Shown piece by piece: positions 16,368 to 24,969 of a stretch of 27,519 nt of DNA. The translations under genes and the position numbers were made by a program. Every line of letters starts with the position of its first letter. Within the stretch, counting starts at the first letter, position 1. Origin of the DNA: IMCC26077 sp964490435. GTDB lineage: Bacteria > Actinomycetota > Actinomycetes > Nanopelagicales > Nanopelagicaceae. Location: contig CAZBCF010000019.1 of NCBI GenBank assembly GCA_964490435.1, positions 1 to 27,519 of the forward strand, read 5' to 3'. A model generated the notes under the pieces. That model did not search any database. It was not told the origin of the DNA and was given only the letters and a program-made list of their open reading frames with translations.

Positions 16368-18289
16368 TGAATCAGACCTCACAGTTGCTCGTCTATCTCA
16401 TCGCTATTCCACTCTTTAGCGCTGGCGCACTCCTTCTCGGTGGTAGGGCGCTCGACAAAGTAGGGCACATCATCGGCACGCTCGCATCAGCGGCTGCTTT
16501 TGGGGTCGGGCTCGTTGAATTCTTCGCGATGCTTGGCCGGACTCCAGAGAAACGTGCGGTGACGCAGCCACTGTTCACGTGGATTGAAGTAGGTAATTTC
16601 AATGTTGGCGCCACTTTATTGCTCGATCAACTGTCGATGTGCTTTGTCCTACTTATTACAGGTGTCGGCACCCTCATTCATATCTATTCCATCGCATACA
16701 TGTCACACGACAAGGATCGACGTCGATTCTTCGCATTTTTAAACCTCTTCATCGCTGCGATGTTGCTTCTTGTCCTGGGCGACTCTTATCTGAGCCTCTA
16801 CGTTGGATGGGAAGGTGTCGGACTAGCTTCATACCTACTTATCGGTTTCTGGAATCAAAAGCCGGCATATGCAACAGCCGCAAAGAAAGCATTCGTGGCA
16901 AACCGAGTCGGCGATGTCGGGCTCTCGCTTGCAGTGATGATTGCGTTCGTTCAATGTGGATCAGTCTCTTTTAGTGGAGTCGCCGAGGGAGTTGAAGCGG
17001 GCAAAGTGAGTTCGCTCGCGCTGAACTGCCTCGGAATCGCCCTTCTCCTAGCGGCAGTAGGAAAGTCGGCGCAATTCCCGCTTCAGGCCTGGCTGGGTGA
17101 TGCGATGGCTGGACCGACCCCAGTCTCAGCGTTGATTCACGCCGCGACGATGGTGACGGCCGGGGTCTATCTCATTTCGCGTTCCCATTTCGTCTTTGAT
17201 GTCGCATCCGTAGCACAACTTTGTGTGGTGATTGTTGGCGCGATCACGCTCCTCTTTGGCGCCATCATCGGCATGGCGAAAGATGACATCAAAAAGGCGC
17301 TTGCTGCCTCGACCATGTCGCAGATCGGTTACATGATCCTTGCGACGGGACTCGGGCCAGTCGGCTATGCGTTTGCGATGATGCACCTGCTCACCCATGG
17401 ATTCTTCAAAGCTGGAATGTTCTTAGGGGCCGGATCAGTCATGCACGGCATGAATGATGAGGTAGATATGCGTAAATATGGTGGGCTTCGCAAATATATG
17501 CCGGTCACCTTTATCACCTTCGGTCTGGGTTATCTAGCAATCATCGGAGTTCCGCCTTTCGCTGGTTTCTTCTCGAAAGATAAGATCATCGAGATCGCAC
17601 TCGATGCCGGAGGAGCCAAGGGAATCATCTTGGGGTCGATCACACTCCTTGGCGCAGCAATCACCGCCTTCTATATGTCTCGGGTGATGTTGATGACTTT
17701 CTTTGGAGAAAAACGTTGGGCTTCTGACGCGCATCCACATGAATCGCCCAGCCTGATGACTATTCCGATGATTCTGTTGGCGGTTGGCTCAGTGAGCGCT
17801 GGATTCATCTTCAACCTTGGTGACCGGTTCGTGAACTTCTTAGCACCAGTCTTTCATTCGGGAGACTCTGCGCTCGCCGGCCACGGCGAGAAAGAGCATC
17901 TATTGCCACCAATAGTCGTCTCTGCTCTAGCGTTGACTGCTGTAGCAATCGGTGTCGCAATTGCTCTTGGAAAATATGGTCGTGGAAAGACCATTCCAAC
18001 GACCGCTCCAAGTGATGTCTCAATCTGGACCAAAGTTGCCCGGCGCGACCTCTTGCAAGATGAGTTCAATGAGGCGCTATTCATGCGACCTGGCCAAGAA
18101 CTGACTAAAGCGCTTGCAGTAGTCGATGAGAAAGTCATCGATGGCGCGGTCCGTGGCATTGGCTCACTCACGATCGATGTTGCATCTGGAGTGCGCAAGA
18201 CTCAGACCGGCTTTGTCCGCTCCTATGCCCTGTGGGTCATCGTGGGCGCACTCTCGATCTTGGCCGTGATAGCGGTGATGTCGCTGTGA
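16367..18289 (+). CDS. nuoL: NADH-quinone oxidoreductase subunit L
   Basis: The distal antiporter-like proton-pumping subunit with the long lateral helix. The 640-aa product begins with the Proton_antipo_N region (WEGVGLASYLLIGFW with the channel glutamate), then the core helix H258-AATMVTAGVYLISR and the broken-helix region. The C-terminal part, from about residue 520, carries an amphipathic stretch and a last span that anchors the lateral helix. The length is close to E. coli NuoL. It overlaps nuoK by one base and nuoM by four (GTGA). Confidence 0.95.
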   Translation: MNQTSQLLVYLIAIPLFSAGALLLGGRALDKVGHIIGTLASAAAFGVGLVEFFAMLGRTPEKRAVTQPLFTWIEVGNFNVGATLLLDQLSMCFVLLITGVGTLIHIYSIAYMSHDKDRRRFFAFLNLFIAAMLLLVLGDSYLSLYVGWEGVGLASYLLIGFWNQKPAYATAAKKAFVANRVGDVGLSLAVMIAFVQCGSVSFSGVAEGVEAGKVSSLALNCLGIALLLAAVGKSAQFPLQAWLGDAMAGPTPVSALIHAATMVTAGVYLISRSHFVFDVASVAQLCVVIVGAITLLFGAIIGMAKDDIKKALAASTMSQIGYMILATGLGPVGYAFAMMHLLTHGFFKAGMFLGAGSVMHGMNDEVDMRKYGGLRKYMPVTFITFGLGYLAIIGVPPFAGFFSKDKIIEIALDAGGAKGIILGSITLLGAAITAFYMSRVMLMTFFGEKRWASDAHPHESPSLMTIPMILLAVGSVSAGFIFNLGDRFVNFLAPVFHSGDSALAGHGEKEHLLPPIVVSALALTAVAIGVAIALGKYGRGKTIPTTAPSDVSIWTKVARRDLLQDEFNEALFMRPGQELTKALAVVDEKVIDGAVRGIGSLTIDVASGVRKTQTGFVRSYALWVIVGALSILAVIAVMSL

Positions 18290-19785
18290 ACTCGTTGACA
18301 ATCCTTGGTCTTTTGCCATTACTTGGTAGCGCTGCGCTCTTCCTCCTACCAAAAGAGCGAGAACTTCTTGCAAAGCAATGTGCATTGGGAATTTCGACTC
18401 TTGTCGCAGTGGCCGGATTACTCCTTGCAACATCCTTCGACCGCGGGGCCGTTGGTTTCCAATTCGCCGAGAATTATCAATGGATTCCCGCATTTGGAAT
18501 CAAATTCGGGCTGGGCATCGATGGAATGGCTCTCTTATTGATCCTACTGGCGCTGATTCTCACCCCCATCGTGATTCTGGCCTGTTGGCACGAGGCTGAG
18601 GGTGGTCGGTGGAGTGTCAAAACCTTCTTCGCACTACTACTCATACTCGAGACGATGATGATTGGTGTCTTCGCGGCTACAGACATCTTCCTCTTCTACC
18701 TGTTCTTCGAAGCGATGCTCATTCCGGTCTATTTCCTTATCGGCGGGTATGGCTCGGGTGAGCGCGCTGCCGCTGCGGTCAAGTTCCTGCTCTACTCGCT
18801 CTTTGGCGGCTTGCTGATGCTGGCTTCGATCATCGGGCTCTACGTCATTAGCCGTGATCAACTTGGGGCGGCGACTTTCGATCTAAATGAACTATCAAAG
18901 TTGAGCATTAATAATCAAACCGAAATCTTCTTGTTCTTGGGATTCTTCATCGCATTCGCAATCAAAGCCCCGCTCTGGCCTTTCCACACCTGGTTACCTG
19001 ATGCTGCTAAGGCTGCAACGCCAGGAACGTCAGTGCTGTTGTTAGGTGTGCTCGACAAAGTTGGCACTTACGGCATGATCCGATTCTGTCTGACGCTCTT
19101 TCCCGATGCATCGAAGCAATTTGGGCCAATCATCATCGCGCTCTCGCTCATCTCGATCTTCTATGGTGCTTTTCTCGCAATCTGGCAGAGCAACGGCGAT
19201 ATCAAACGTCTCATCTCATATACATCAATCTCGCACTTTGGTTTCATCACACTCGGAATCTTCGCTTTCACTGCACAAGGCCAATCGGGCTCCATCCTTT
19301 ACATGGTCAATCACGGTTTCTCGACCGCAGCGCTCTTCTTAATTGCAGGCTGGATTATTGCGCGTCGGAACTCGTCGAAGGTCCAGGATTTCGGTGGGCT
19401 GCAGCGCGTCACCCCGATTCTTGCGTGGAGCTTCTTCATCGCAGGTCTCTCGAGTCTGGCACTGCCAGGGCTCTCATCATTCGTCAGTGAATTCTTGGTG
19501 CTCGTGGGCACTTTCGTGCACTATCCCGCGGCTGCAGTGATTGGCACCCTTGGCATCATCCTTGCTGCCCTATACATCTTGATCCCAGTCCAGCGCTCGT
19601 TGCACGGTCCGATTACTCCAGGGAGTGAGAATCTCAAGGATCTCAACCTCCGGGAAAAGATCGCCATCGCTCCAGTAATTGCGCTCATCATCTTCTTTGG
19701 ATTCTTCCCACAAATCTTGCTCAATGTAATCAATCCAGGCGCAGCAGCCACAATCACTTCGCTCAATAGTGAAGGGAATAAGTAA
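18286..19785 (+). CDS. nuoM: NADH-quinone oxidoreductase subunit M
   Basis: The middle antiporter-like proton-pumping subunit. The frame is open from 18232, but that segment lies inside nuoL. The GTG at 18286 overlaps the nuoL stop (GTGA) and yields 499 aa, beginning with the hydrophobic first span. Key segments are FYLFFEAMLIPVYFLIGGYG (with the conserved glutamate), KAPLWPFHTWLPDAAKAAT around H234, and the DIKRLISYTSISHFGF helix. Its stop overlaps nuoN by one base (TAATG). Confidence 0.94.
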   Translation: MNSLTILGLLPLLGSAALFLLPKERELLAKQCALGISTLVAVAGLLLATSFDRGAVGFQFAENYQWIPAFGIKFGLGIDGMALLLILLALILTPIVILACWHEAEGGRWSVKTFFALLLILETMMIGVFAATDIFLFYLFFEAMLIPVYFLIGGYGSGERAAAAVKFLLYSLFGGLLMLASIIGLYVISRDQLGAATFDLNELSKLSINNQTEIFLFLGFFIAFAIKAPLWPFHTWLPDAAKAATPGTSVLLLGVLDKVGTYGMIRFCLTLFPDASKQFGPIIIALSLISIFYGAFLAIWQSNGDIKRLISYTSISHFGFITLGIFAFTAQGQSGSILYMVNHGFSTAALFLIAGWIIARRNSSKVQDFGGLQRVTPILAWSFFIAGLSSLALPGLSSFVSEFLVLVGTFVHYPAAAVIGTLGIILAALYILIPVQRSLHGPITPGSENLKDLNLREKIAIAPVIALIIFFGFFPQILLNVINPGAAATITSLNSEGNK

Positions 19786-21302
19786 TGCCAGCTCCCAAGA
19801 TTGAGTACAGCGTCCTTGCACCAGTTCTAGTCGTACTAGCAGTAGCGCTGCTTGGGGTTTTGGTCGAAGCATTCGTGTCTCGTCGCTACCGATATGTAGT
19901 CCAGGCTTCATTGAGTTTTGCGGCAATTGCACTGGGGATGCTCACTGTCATCGTGAATCGAAACTCTTCAGGGCGTTATGCCGAAGGCTCGGTGGCCGTC
20001 GATGGCGTTACGATCGTGTTACAGGGAACTATCCTGATATTTGCGCTACTTGGATTACTCCTGATAGCCGAGCGTGGATTCCAGTCGTTCACCGCGCAAG
20101 CATCTACTCTGCCCGGCTCTGCTGATGAGCAACGCGCATTGGCTTCAGGATTACAACAGACCGAAGTATTCCCCTTGACACTGTTTGCTGTCGGTGGTGC
20201 GCTGCTCTTTCCGGCAGCCAACGATCTGATCACACTGTTCGTGGCCCTAGAAGTCCTCTCCCTTCCGCTCTATTTGATGGCTGGCCTCTCGCAGCGTCGA
20301 CGTTTGCTCTCACAAGAGGCTGCGCTGAAGTATTTCTTATTGGGCGCATTCTCATCGGCCTTCTTGCTCTTTGGTTCAGCCTTCTTCTACGGCTATGCCG
20401 GGTCAACGCTCTTCGAAGATATCAAGGCCCAGATTGTCACCTCGCCAGGCAACGACATCTACCTACTTCTTGGTCTATCGCTCTTTGCAGTCGGGTTACT
20501 CTTCAAAGTCTCGGCCGCTCCTTTCCACGCGTGGACGCCAGATGTCTATCAAGGCGCTCCTACGCCTATCACCGCCTTCATGGCGGCGGTCACGAAAGTC
20601 GCAGCCTTCGGCGCCTTCTTGCGCATCTTCTACGTCAGTGTGGGTGGAATGGTCTGGACTTGGCGACCAATCATCGTGGTGATTGCCATCATCACAATGG
20701 CCCTCGGAACAATCATCGCTATCGCGCAAAAAGATGTGAAGCGCGTACTTGCCTACTCGGCGATTGCGCACTCGGGCTTCTTACTCACGGGCATAGTGGC
20801 GTTTAGCAAATCCGGACTTGATGCAACCTTGCTCTATCTCTTCACATATGGCTTCACCACACTGGGCACTTTCGCGATTGTCACCTTGGTACGTGATGCC
20901 GGTGGCGAAGTCACTGATTTAAACCGGTGGAGCGGACTCGGAAAGCGTTCCCCGCTCATCGCGGGAATCTTCACCCTTTTCTTGCTGGCGCTCGCTGGTA
21001 TCCCACTCACTTCAGGCTTCGTCGGTAAATTTGCCATCTTCTCGGCAGCGTACGCGAGTGGCAACATCTCGGTGGTCATCGCAGGCGTGCTTGCATCAGC
21101 GGTAGCAGCATTCTTCTATATTCGTATCGTGGTCTTGATGTACTTCAATGATCCGCAGGAGGATGGCACCTCTGTGGTGATCCCTTCCCCAGTAACTGCG
21201 ATAACGATCGGCGTTTGCGCAGTGGCAACTTTGGTGCTTGGCGTCTTCCCGCAACCGGTCATCGACACTATCAACTCGCTTGCAACCTTCGTTGCTGGTT
21301 AA
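19785..21302 (+). CDS. nuoN: NADH-quinone oxidoreductase subunit N
   Basis: The third antiporter-like proton-pumping subunit, next to NuoK. The 505-aa product shows about 14 hydrophobic spans, with VALEVLSLPLYLMAGL (channel glutamate), KVSAAPFHAWTPDVYQGAPT and KDVKRVLAYSAIAHSGF. It is the last nuo gene, so the operon encodes a full set of 14 subunits without fusions or losses. The next gene, a polyprenyl synthase, begins 9 bases after the stop with no terminator between them. Confidence 0.95.
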   Translation: MPAPKIEYSVLAPVLVVLAVALLGVLVEAFVSRRYRYVVQASLSFAAIALGMLTVIVNRNSSGRYAEGSVAVDGVTIVLQGTILIFALLGLLLIAERGFQSFTAQASTLPGSADEQRALASGLQQTEVFPLTLFAVGGALLFPAANDLITLFVALEVLSLPLYLMAGLSQRRRLLSQEAALKYFLLGAFSSAFLLFGSAFFYGYAGSTLFEDIKAQIVTSPGNDIYLLLGLSLFAVGLLFKVSAAPFHAWTPDVYQGAPTPITAFMAAVTKVAAFGAFLRIFYVSVGGMVWTWRPIIVVIAIITMALGTIIAIAQKDVKRVLAYSAIAHSGFLLTGIVAFSKSGLDATLLYLFTYGFTTLGTFAIVTLVRDAGGEVTDLNRWSGLGKRSPLIAGIFTLFLLALAGIPLTSGFVGKFAIFSAAYASGNISVVIAGVLASAVAAFFYIRIVVLMYFNDPQEDGTSVVIPSPVTAITIGVCAVATLVLGVFPQPVIDTINSLATFVAG

Positions 21303-21311
21303 GTACACCTT

Positions 21312-22295
21312 ATGGTGACCTTGCCAACGCTCTCGAGCGAAGTCGAGCGCGATCTCACTGTGCGAATGCAGGCGGTCGAGGATTTTCTCTTCAACCATGC
21401 AGCTGGAGATTTCCCTTTCGCTACTGAAACCTCGCGCCATCTCATCGCAGCCGGTGGCAAGCGATTTCGTCCCATGCTCACCCTTCTAGCCTCGAATTAC
21501 GGAGATCCAACTCGGGACGAAATCATCAAGGCGGCAGTTGTCGTCGAATTAACGCATCTAGCAACTCTCTATCACGATGATGTGATGGATGAGGCGCCAT
21601 TGCGACGTGGTGTCGAAAGTGCCAATAAAAGATGGGGCAATTCAGTGGCAATCCTCACCGGAGATTACCTGTTCGCTAAATCATCACTCCTTCTGGCAGA
21701 CCTCGGACCAGATGCAGTCAGACATCAGGCGATGACCTTCGAGCGGCTGGTCGTTGGCCAGATTATGGAGACTGAGGGCCCGCAAGAGGGCGAAGAAGCC
21801 CTCGTTCACTATCTGAAAGTGGTTGCCGAGAAGACCGGTTCACTATTCGGTCTATGCGCCCGATATGGCGGCTACCTCTCCGGAGCCAAACCTGAAATCG
21901 TCGAGACGTTGGTGCGCTTTAGCGAAGAGTTAGGTATTGCCTTCCAACTCGCAGATGATGTTATTGATATCGAAAGCTCTTCGAATCAATCGGGAAAGAC
22001 CCCTGGTACAGATCTTCGCGAGGGAGTGCCAACGCTGGTGACATTGCTCGTGCAACAGATGTCGCGGGTGCAGGATGCGCGACTTCTTGAACTACTTTCA
22101 GGCCCGATAAGTAGCGAGAGTGATGTCGAATATGCGCTCGAGCAACTTCGTAGCCACCCCGCCTTGAATGAGGCAAAGAAGGTCACTATGCAATATGCCG
22201 AAAGTGCGCGAAAGATGTTGGCTACGTTGCCATTGAATGGCACCACCGAAGGGCTATTAACCCTGTGCGATGCCCTTGTCTCCCGCTCGTCCTGA
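21312..22295 (+). CDS. Long-chain trans-polyprenyl diphosphate synthase (menaquinone side chain)
   Basis: Adds isopentenyl diphosphate units to an allylic primer to make the isoprenoid tail of menaquinone. The 327-aa product has GGKRFRP (48-54), the first aspartate-rich motif DDVMD (89-93) and the second DDVID (215-219). The residue five before the first motif is A84. The lack of an aromatic residue there is associated with long-chain products, such as heptaprenyl to nonaprenyl, rather than FPP or GGPP. The exact chain length cannot be read from sequence. It sits 9 bp after nuoN and is probably co-transcribed with complex I. Its last 39 bp overlap rarD on the other strand. Confidence 0.9.
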   Translation: MVTLPTLSSEVERDLTVRMQAVEDFLFNHAAGDFPFATETSRHLIAAGGKRFRPMLTLLASNYGDPTRDEIIKAAVVVELTHLATLYHDDVMDEAPLRRGVESANKRWGNSVAILTGDYLFAKSSLLLADLGPDAVRHQAMTFERLVVGQIMETEGPQEGEEALVHYLKVVAEKTGSLFGLCARYGGYLSGAKPEIVETLVRFSEELGIAFQLADDVIDIESSSNQSGKTPGTDLREGVPTLVTLLVQQMSRVQDARLLELLSGPISSESDVEYALEQLRSHPALNEAKKVTMQYAESARKMLATLPLNGTTEGLLTLCDALVSRSS

Positions 22296-23153
22296 GCGGA
22301 CCATATCTGTCGCTAGAAAAGTGAGTGCAAGCCAGATGGTAAGGAATCCAATCCATCGAGAGCCCGACATCTGCTCATGATTGACGAAAACACCGACCAA
22401 GAACATGACCGTGGGAGTTATGTATTGCATCAAGCCCAAAGTGGTTAATGGCAGCCTCACTGCTGCATTATTGAATGCAAGCAAAGGTAGGACTGTCGCC
22501 AGGCCCGCAGTCGCAAGTCCAATGGAGATCCACAGGCCGTGACCGAATTGCGCTTTACCTTGGAATTCAAGATTGGTGAGGAATATCAAGGTGGGAATAG
22601 CAGCAAAAATCGTCTCGATTGCCAATCCAATCAGCGGGTCGACAGCCAGTTTCTTCTTGATGACGCTGTACATACCCCATGTGCAGGCAAGTCCTAGAGC
22701 AATGAGCGGGAGTTGGCCGTAATCGTAGGTGAGCGCGCCAACTCCGAGCGCGGCGATTGCAACAGCAATCCATTGCAGTAAGCGCATTCGCTCACGCAGT
22801 ATTATTACGCCGAACGCGACATTCATGAGCGGTGTTATGTAATAACCAAGTGAAGATTCGACAATCCGATCGACGGTAACCGACCAAATGTATATTGCCC
22901 AGTTACCTGAGACTAAACCTGCGGTCAGTGCAAGTAGGAAGAACATCCGTGGTGTACGCAAGATAGTAATTGCATTTTTTAATTGATGGCGATAGGCGAG
23001 GGCTATCCAGCAGACAACAAGCGACCAGATTGCCCGATGCGAGATGATTTCCCAGGCGCTCGCTGCGCGCATCCAACCCCAATAAATGGGAAGTGCGCCC
23101 CAGATGATGTAAGCGAACAAGCCATAAATCAACCCACTTTGATGTTTGTTCAC
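22257..23153 (-). CDS. rarD: RarD-type EamA family membrane transporter
   Basis: A drug/metabolite-superfamily permease with about ten membrane spans in two repeated EamA halves. The 298-aa product begins with the RarD-type signature GLIYGLFAYIIWGALPIYWG and contains ISHRAIWSL and SLGYYITPLMNVAFGVIILRE. The substrate is unknown; the E. coli namesake is poorly defined. The start is GTG at 23153, 13 bases after the yajQ stop, with a weak AGGA upstream. A GATAAT sequence overlapping the yajQ stop could act as its own -10. The 3' end overlaps the polyprenyl synthase gene by 39 bp. Confidence 0.85.
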   Translation of the reverse strand: MNKHQSGLIYGLFAYIIWGALPIYWGWMRAASAWEIISHRAIWSLVVCWIALAYRHQLKNAITILRTPRMFFLLALTAGLVSGNWAIYIWSVTVDRIVESSLGYYITPLMNVAFGVIILRERMRLLQWIAVAIAALGVGALTYDYGQLPLIALGLACTWGMYSVIKKKLAVDPLIGLAIETIFAAIPTLIFLTNLEFQGKAQFGHGLWISIGLATAGLATVLPLLAFNNAAVRLPLTTLGLMQYITPTVMFLVGVFVNHEQMSGSRWIGFLTIWLALTFLATDMVRSGRAGDKGIAQG

Positions 23154-23166
23154 TTACGTCCTTAAA

Positions 23167-23658
23167 TTATCTGTAGTTCACGAATTGTGGCGCGAAGTCC
23201 CAGCTCTCAGCCTTCACTAGGGCGATAGCCTCTTGTAGATCATCACGGCTCTTCGACGAGACTCGCAATTCGTCGCCTTGGATTTGAGTCTTTAAGGATT
23301 TTGGGCCGTTATCACGGAGGAATTTGGCAAGTTTCTTCGCGTTCTCGGTAGTAATACCCTCTTTAATCTTCACATTAATTTTAAAAAGTTTGCCGGATGC
23401 TTGTGGTTCGCTGGCATCCAAGTGTTTGAGTGAGACGCCACGTTTTATGCACTTCTCTTTGAAGACATCAAGGGCGGCTTTGGCGCGCTCTTCGCTCCCC
23501 GATTCGATAGCGACGATGTCGGTTCCGCTCATTGCGATCTTCGTCTCAGTGCCGCGAAAGTCAAAACGTGTCCCGAGTTCGCGGTCGGCTTGGTTGAGCG
23601 CATTATCGAGCTCCATCCGGTCGACCTTTGAGACTATGTCAAAACTTGAATCAGCCAT
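23167..23658 (-). CDS. yajQ: YajQ family nucleotide-binding protein
   Basis: A small cytoplasmic protein with two ferredoxin-like halves. Family members bind nucleotides and RNA, and some bind cyclic di-GMP. The frame is open to 23727, but the ATG at 23658 has GGAGG (23668-23664) 5 nt upstream and gives 163 aa, the normal YajQ length, beginning with the conserved SSFDIVSKVD and followed by ELDNALNQA. Other family segments are TRFDFRGTETKI and the C-terminal DDLQEAIALVK with DFAPQFVNYR. The role in this organism is unknown. It diverges from kynU with 39 bp between the start codons and is probably co-transcribed with rarD. Confidence 0.9.
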   Translation of the reverse strand: MADSSFDIVSKVDRMELDNALNQADRELGTRFDFRGTETKIAMSGTDIVAIESGSEERAKAALDVFKEKCIKRGVSLKHLDASEPQASGKLFKINVKIKEGITTENAKKLAKFLRDNGPKSLKTQIQGDELRVSSKSRDDLQEAIALVKAESWDFAPQFVNYR

Positions 23659-23678
23659 CTCTTCCTCCAATTCGTCAA

Positions 23679-23690
23679 AGTCTATAGGCT
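23679..23690. promoter_or_regulatory. Symmetric -10 region shared by yajQ (-) and kynU (+)
   Basis: The sequence AGTCTATAGGCT has a palindromic CTATAG core. Read rightwards it gives TAGGCT ending 7 nt before the kynU ATG, matching a leaderless start. Read leftwards it gives TAGACT, placing a yajQ start about 14 nt before its ATG and just upstream of its GGAGG. Both hexamers fit TAnnnT. No clear -35 is visible for either direction. Confidence 0.45.
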
Positions 23691-23697
23691 CTTTCGT

Positions 23698-24969
23698 ATG
23701 GCTGTGACCCGCGAAGACGCCGCGCAACTCGATGCCAGGGATGCTCTTGCTCGCTACAAGAACGAGTTCGTGATTACTGACCCCGAAGTCTCGTATCTCG
23801 ATGGGAATTCCTTAGGACGTTTACCAAAGCGCACACTAGAAGTGATCAACGGATTCTTAGTGGATGAGTGGGGAAACAAAATTGTCGATGGCTGGGCAGA
23901 CTGGATCGATGAGGCAACTCGCAGCGGTGATCTCATCGGGCGCACCGCACTTGGCGCAGCACCTGGGCAGGTGCTTGCATGCGATACGACCTCAGTTAAT
24001 TTCTATCAACTATGCGCCGCGGCTATCAAGGCGCGTCCAGGGCGAACCAAGATCATCACTGACTTGGCAAATTTTCCAACCGACAGGTACATCCTGCAAG
24101 GCCTAGCGCAAGAATATGGGCTGGAACTTGTCATGATCGATAACGAATCGCCAAATGAAGCAGAGCATGAACGAATCACGCCAGAGATCCTCGCTCGTTA
24201 TCTCGATGAGAGCGTCGCCTTGGTCTCGCTCCAGGTGATTCATTATCGCTCTGGCGCTCGTTCGGATATCCGGGCACTTACCGATCTAGTCCGTTCGTTT
24301 GGCGCACTTCTGGTCTGGGATGCCTCGCATGCGGTCGGGGCGATCTCGATGGACTTCGATGAAAATGGAGTCGATCTTGCCGTTGGCTGTACCTATAAAT
24401 ATGGGAATTCTGGTCCGGGTGCACCTGCCTGGTTGTATGTTCGTAAAGAACGGCAAAGTGAGTTTCGGGTGCCGATTCAAGGGTGGTTCGCTCAATCCGA
24501 TCAGTTTGCGATGGGTCCGTACTTCGAGCGAAGTGAGCAGATGCGGGGTTTCCAGATCGCGAGCCCTTCGATTATCGGACTGCGGGCAATCAACACGGCG
24601 TTTTCAATGATTGGTGAGGCGGGGATAGAAGCCATCGAGGCTAAGGCGCGCACAGGAACAACGATGATGATCGATCTCTTCGACCAATGGCTCGCACCTC
24701 TTGGTTTTGAACTCAATACGCCGAGAGATCCCGCGCACCGTGGCGGACATATCTCGCTCTGGCATGAAGAGGCTAAGCGAATCAGTGCAGCATTGCGAAA
24801 GTTTCGTAAGGTAATACCGGATTATCGTGTTCCCAATCAGATTCGGGTCGCAATCTCACCTTTGGCCACCTCTTACGTCGAAGTATTCGATGGTTTTGAG
24901 CGTATCCGAGAGAGCGTCACTAAGAAGGAGTACCTGAAAATTGATGATGGCGAATCGAGAGTGACCTGA
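23698..24969 (+). CDS. kynU: Kynureninase
   Basis: A PLP-dependent fold-type-I enzyme that cleaves kynurenine to anthranilate and alanine (or 3-hydroxykynurenine to 3-hydroxyanthranilate). The 423-aa product has the family signatures YLDGNSLGRLP (33-43), NFPTDRYILQG (125-135), WDASHAVGA (207-215, with D208 for the PLP ring nitrogen) and GCTYKYGNSGPGAPAW with the likely Schiff-base K234. Many bacterial kynureninases read YKYLNGGPG here, so L to G and G to S are small departures. ATG at 23698 has no Shine-Dalgarno site and a -10 box 7 nt upstream, so it is probably leaderless. The stop overlaps the next gene (TGATG), and a tryptophan dioxygenase gene ends the operon. Confidence 0.92.
   Translation: MAVTREDAAQLDARDALARYKNEFVITDPEVSYLDGNSLGRLPKRTLEVINGFLVDEWGNKIVDGWADWIDEATRSGDLIGRTALGAAPGQVLACDTTSVNFYQLCAAAIKARPGRTKIITDLANFPTDRYILQGLAQEYGLELVMIDNESPNEAEHERITPEILARYLDESVALVSLQVIHYRSGARSDIRALTDLVRSFGALLVWDASHAVGAISMDFDENGVDLAVGCTYKYGNSGPGAPAWLYVRKERQSEFRVPIQGWFAQSDQFAMGPYFERSEQMRGFQIASPSIIGLRAINTAFSMIGEAGIEAIEAKARTGTTMMIDLFDQWLAPLGFELNTPRDPAHRGGHISLWHEEAKRISAALRKFRKVIPDYRVPNQIRVAISPLATSYVEVFDGFERIRESVTKKEYLKIDDGESRVT

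Noticed and set aside
23659..23727. N-terminal extension of yajQ
   Set aside because: It would overlap kynU. The ATG at 23658 has a good Shine-Dalgarno site and gives the normal 163-aa length.
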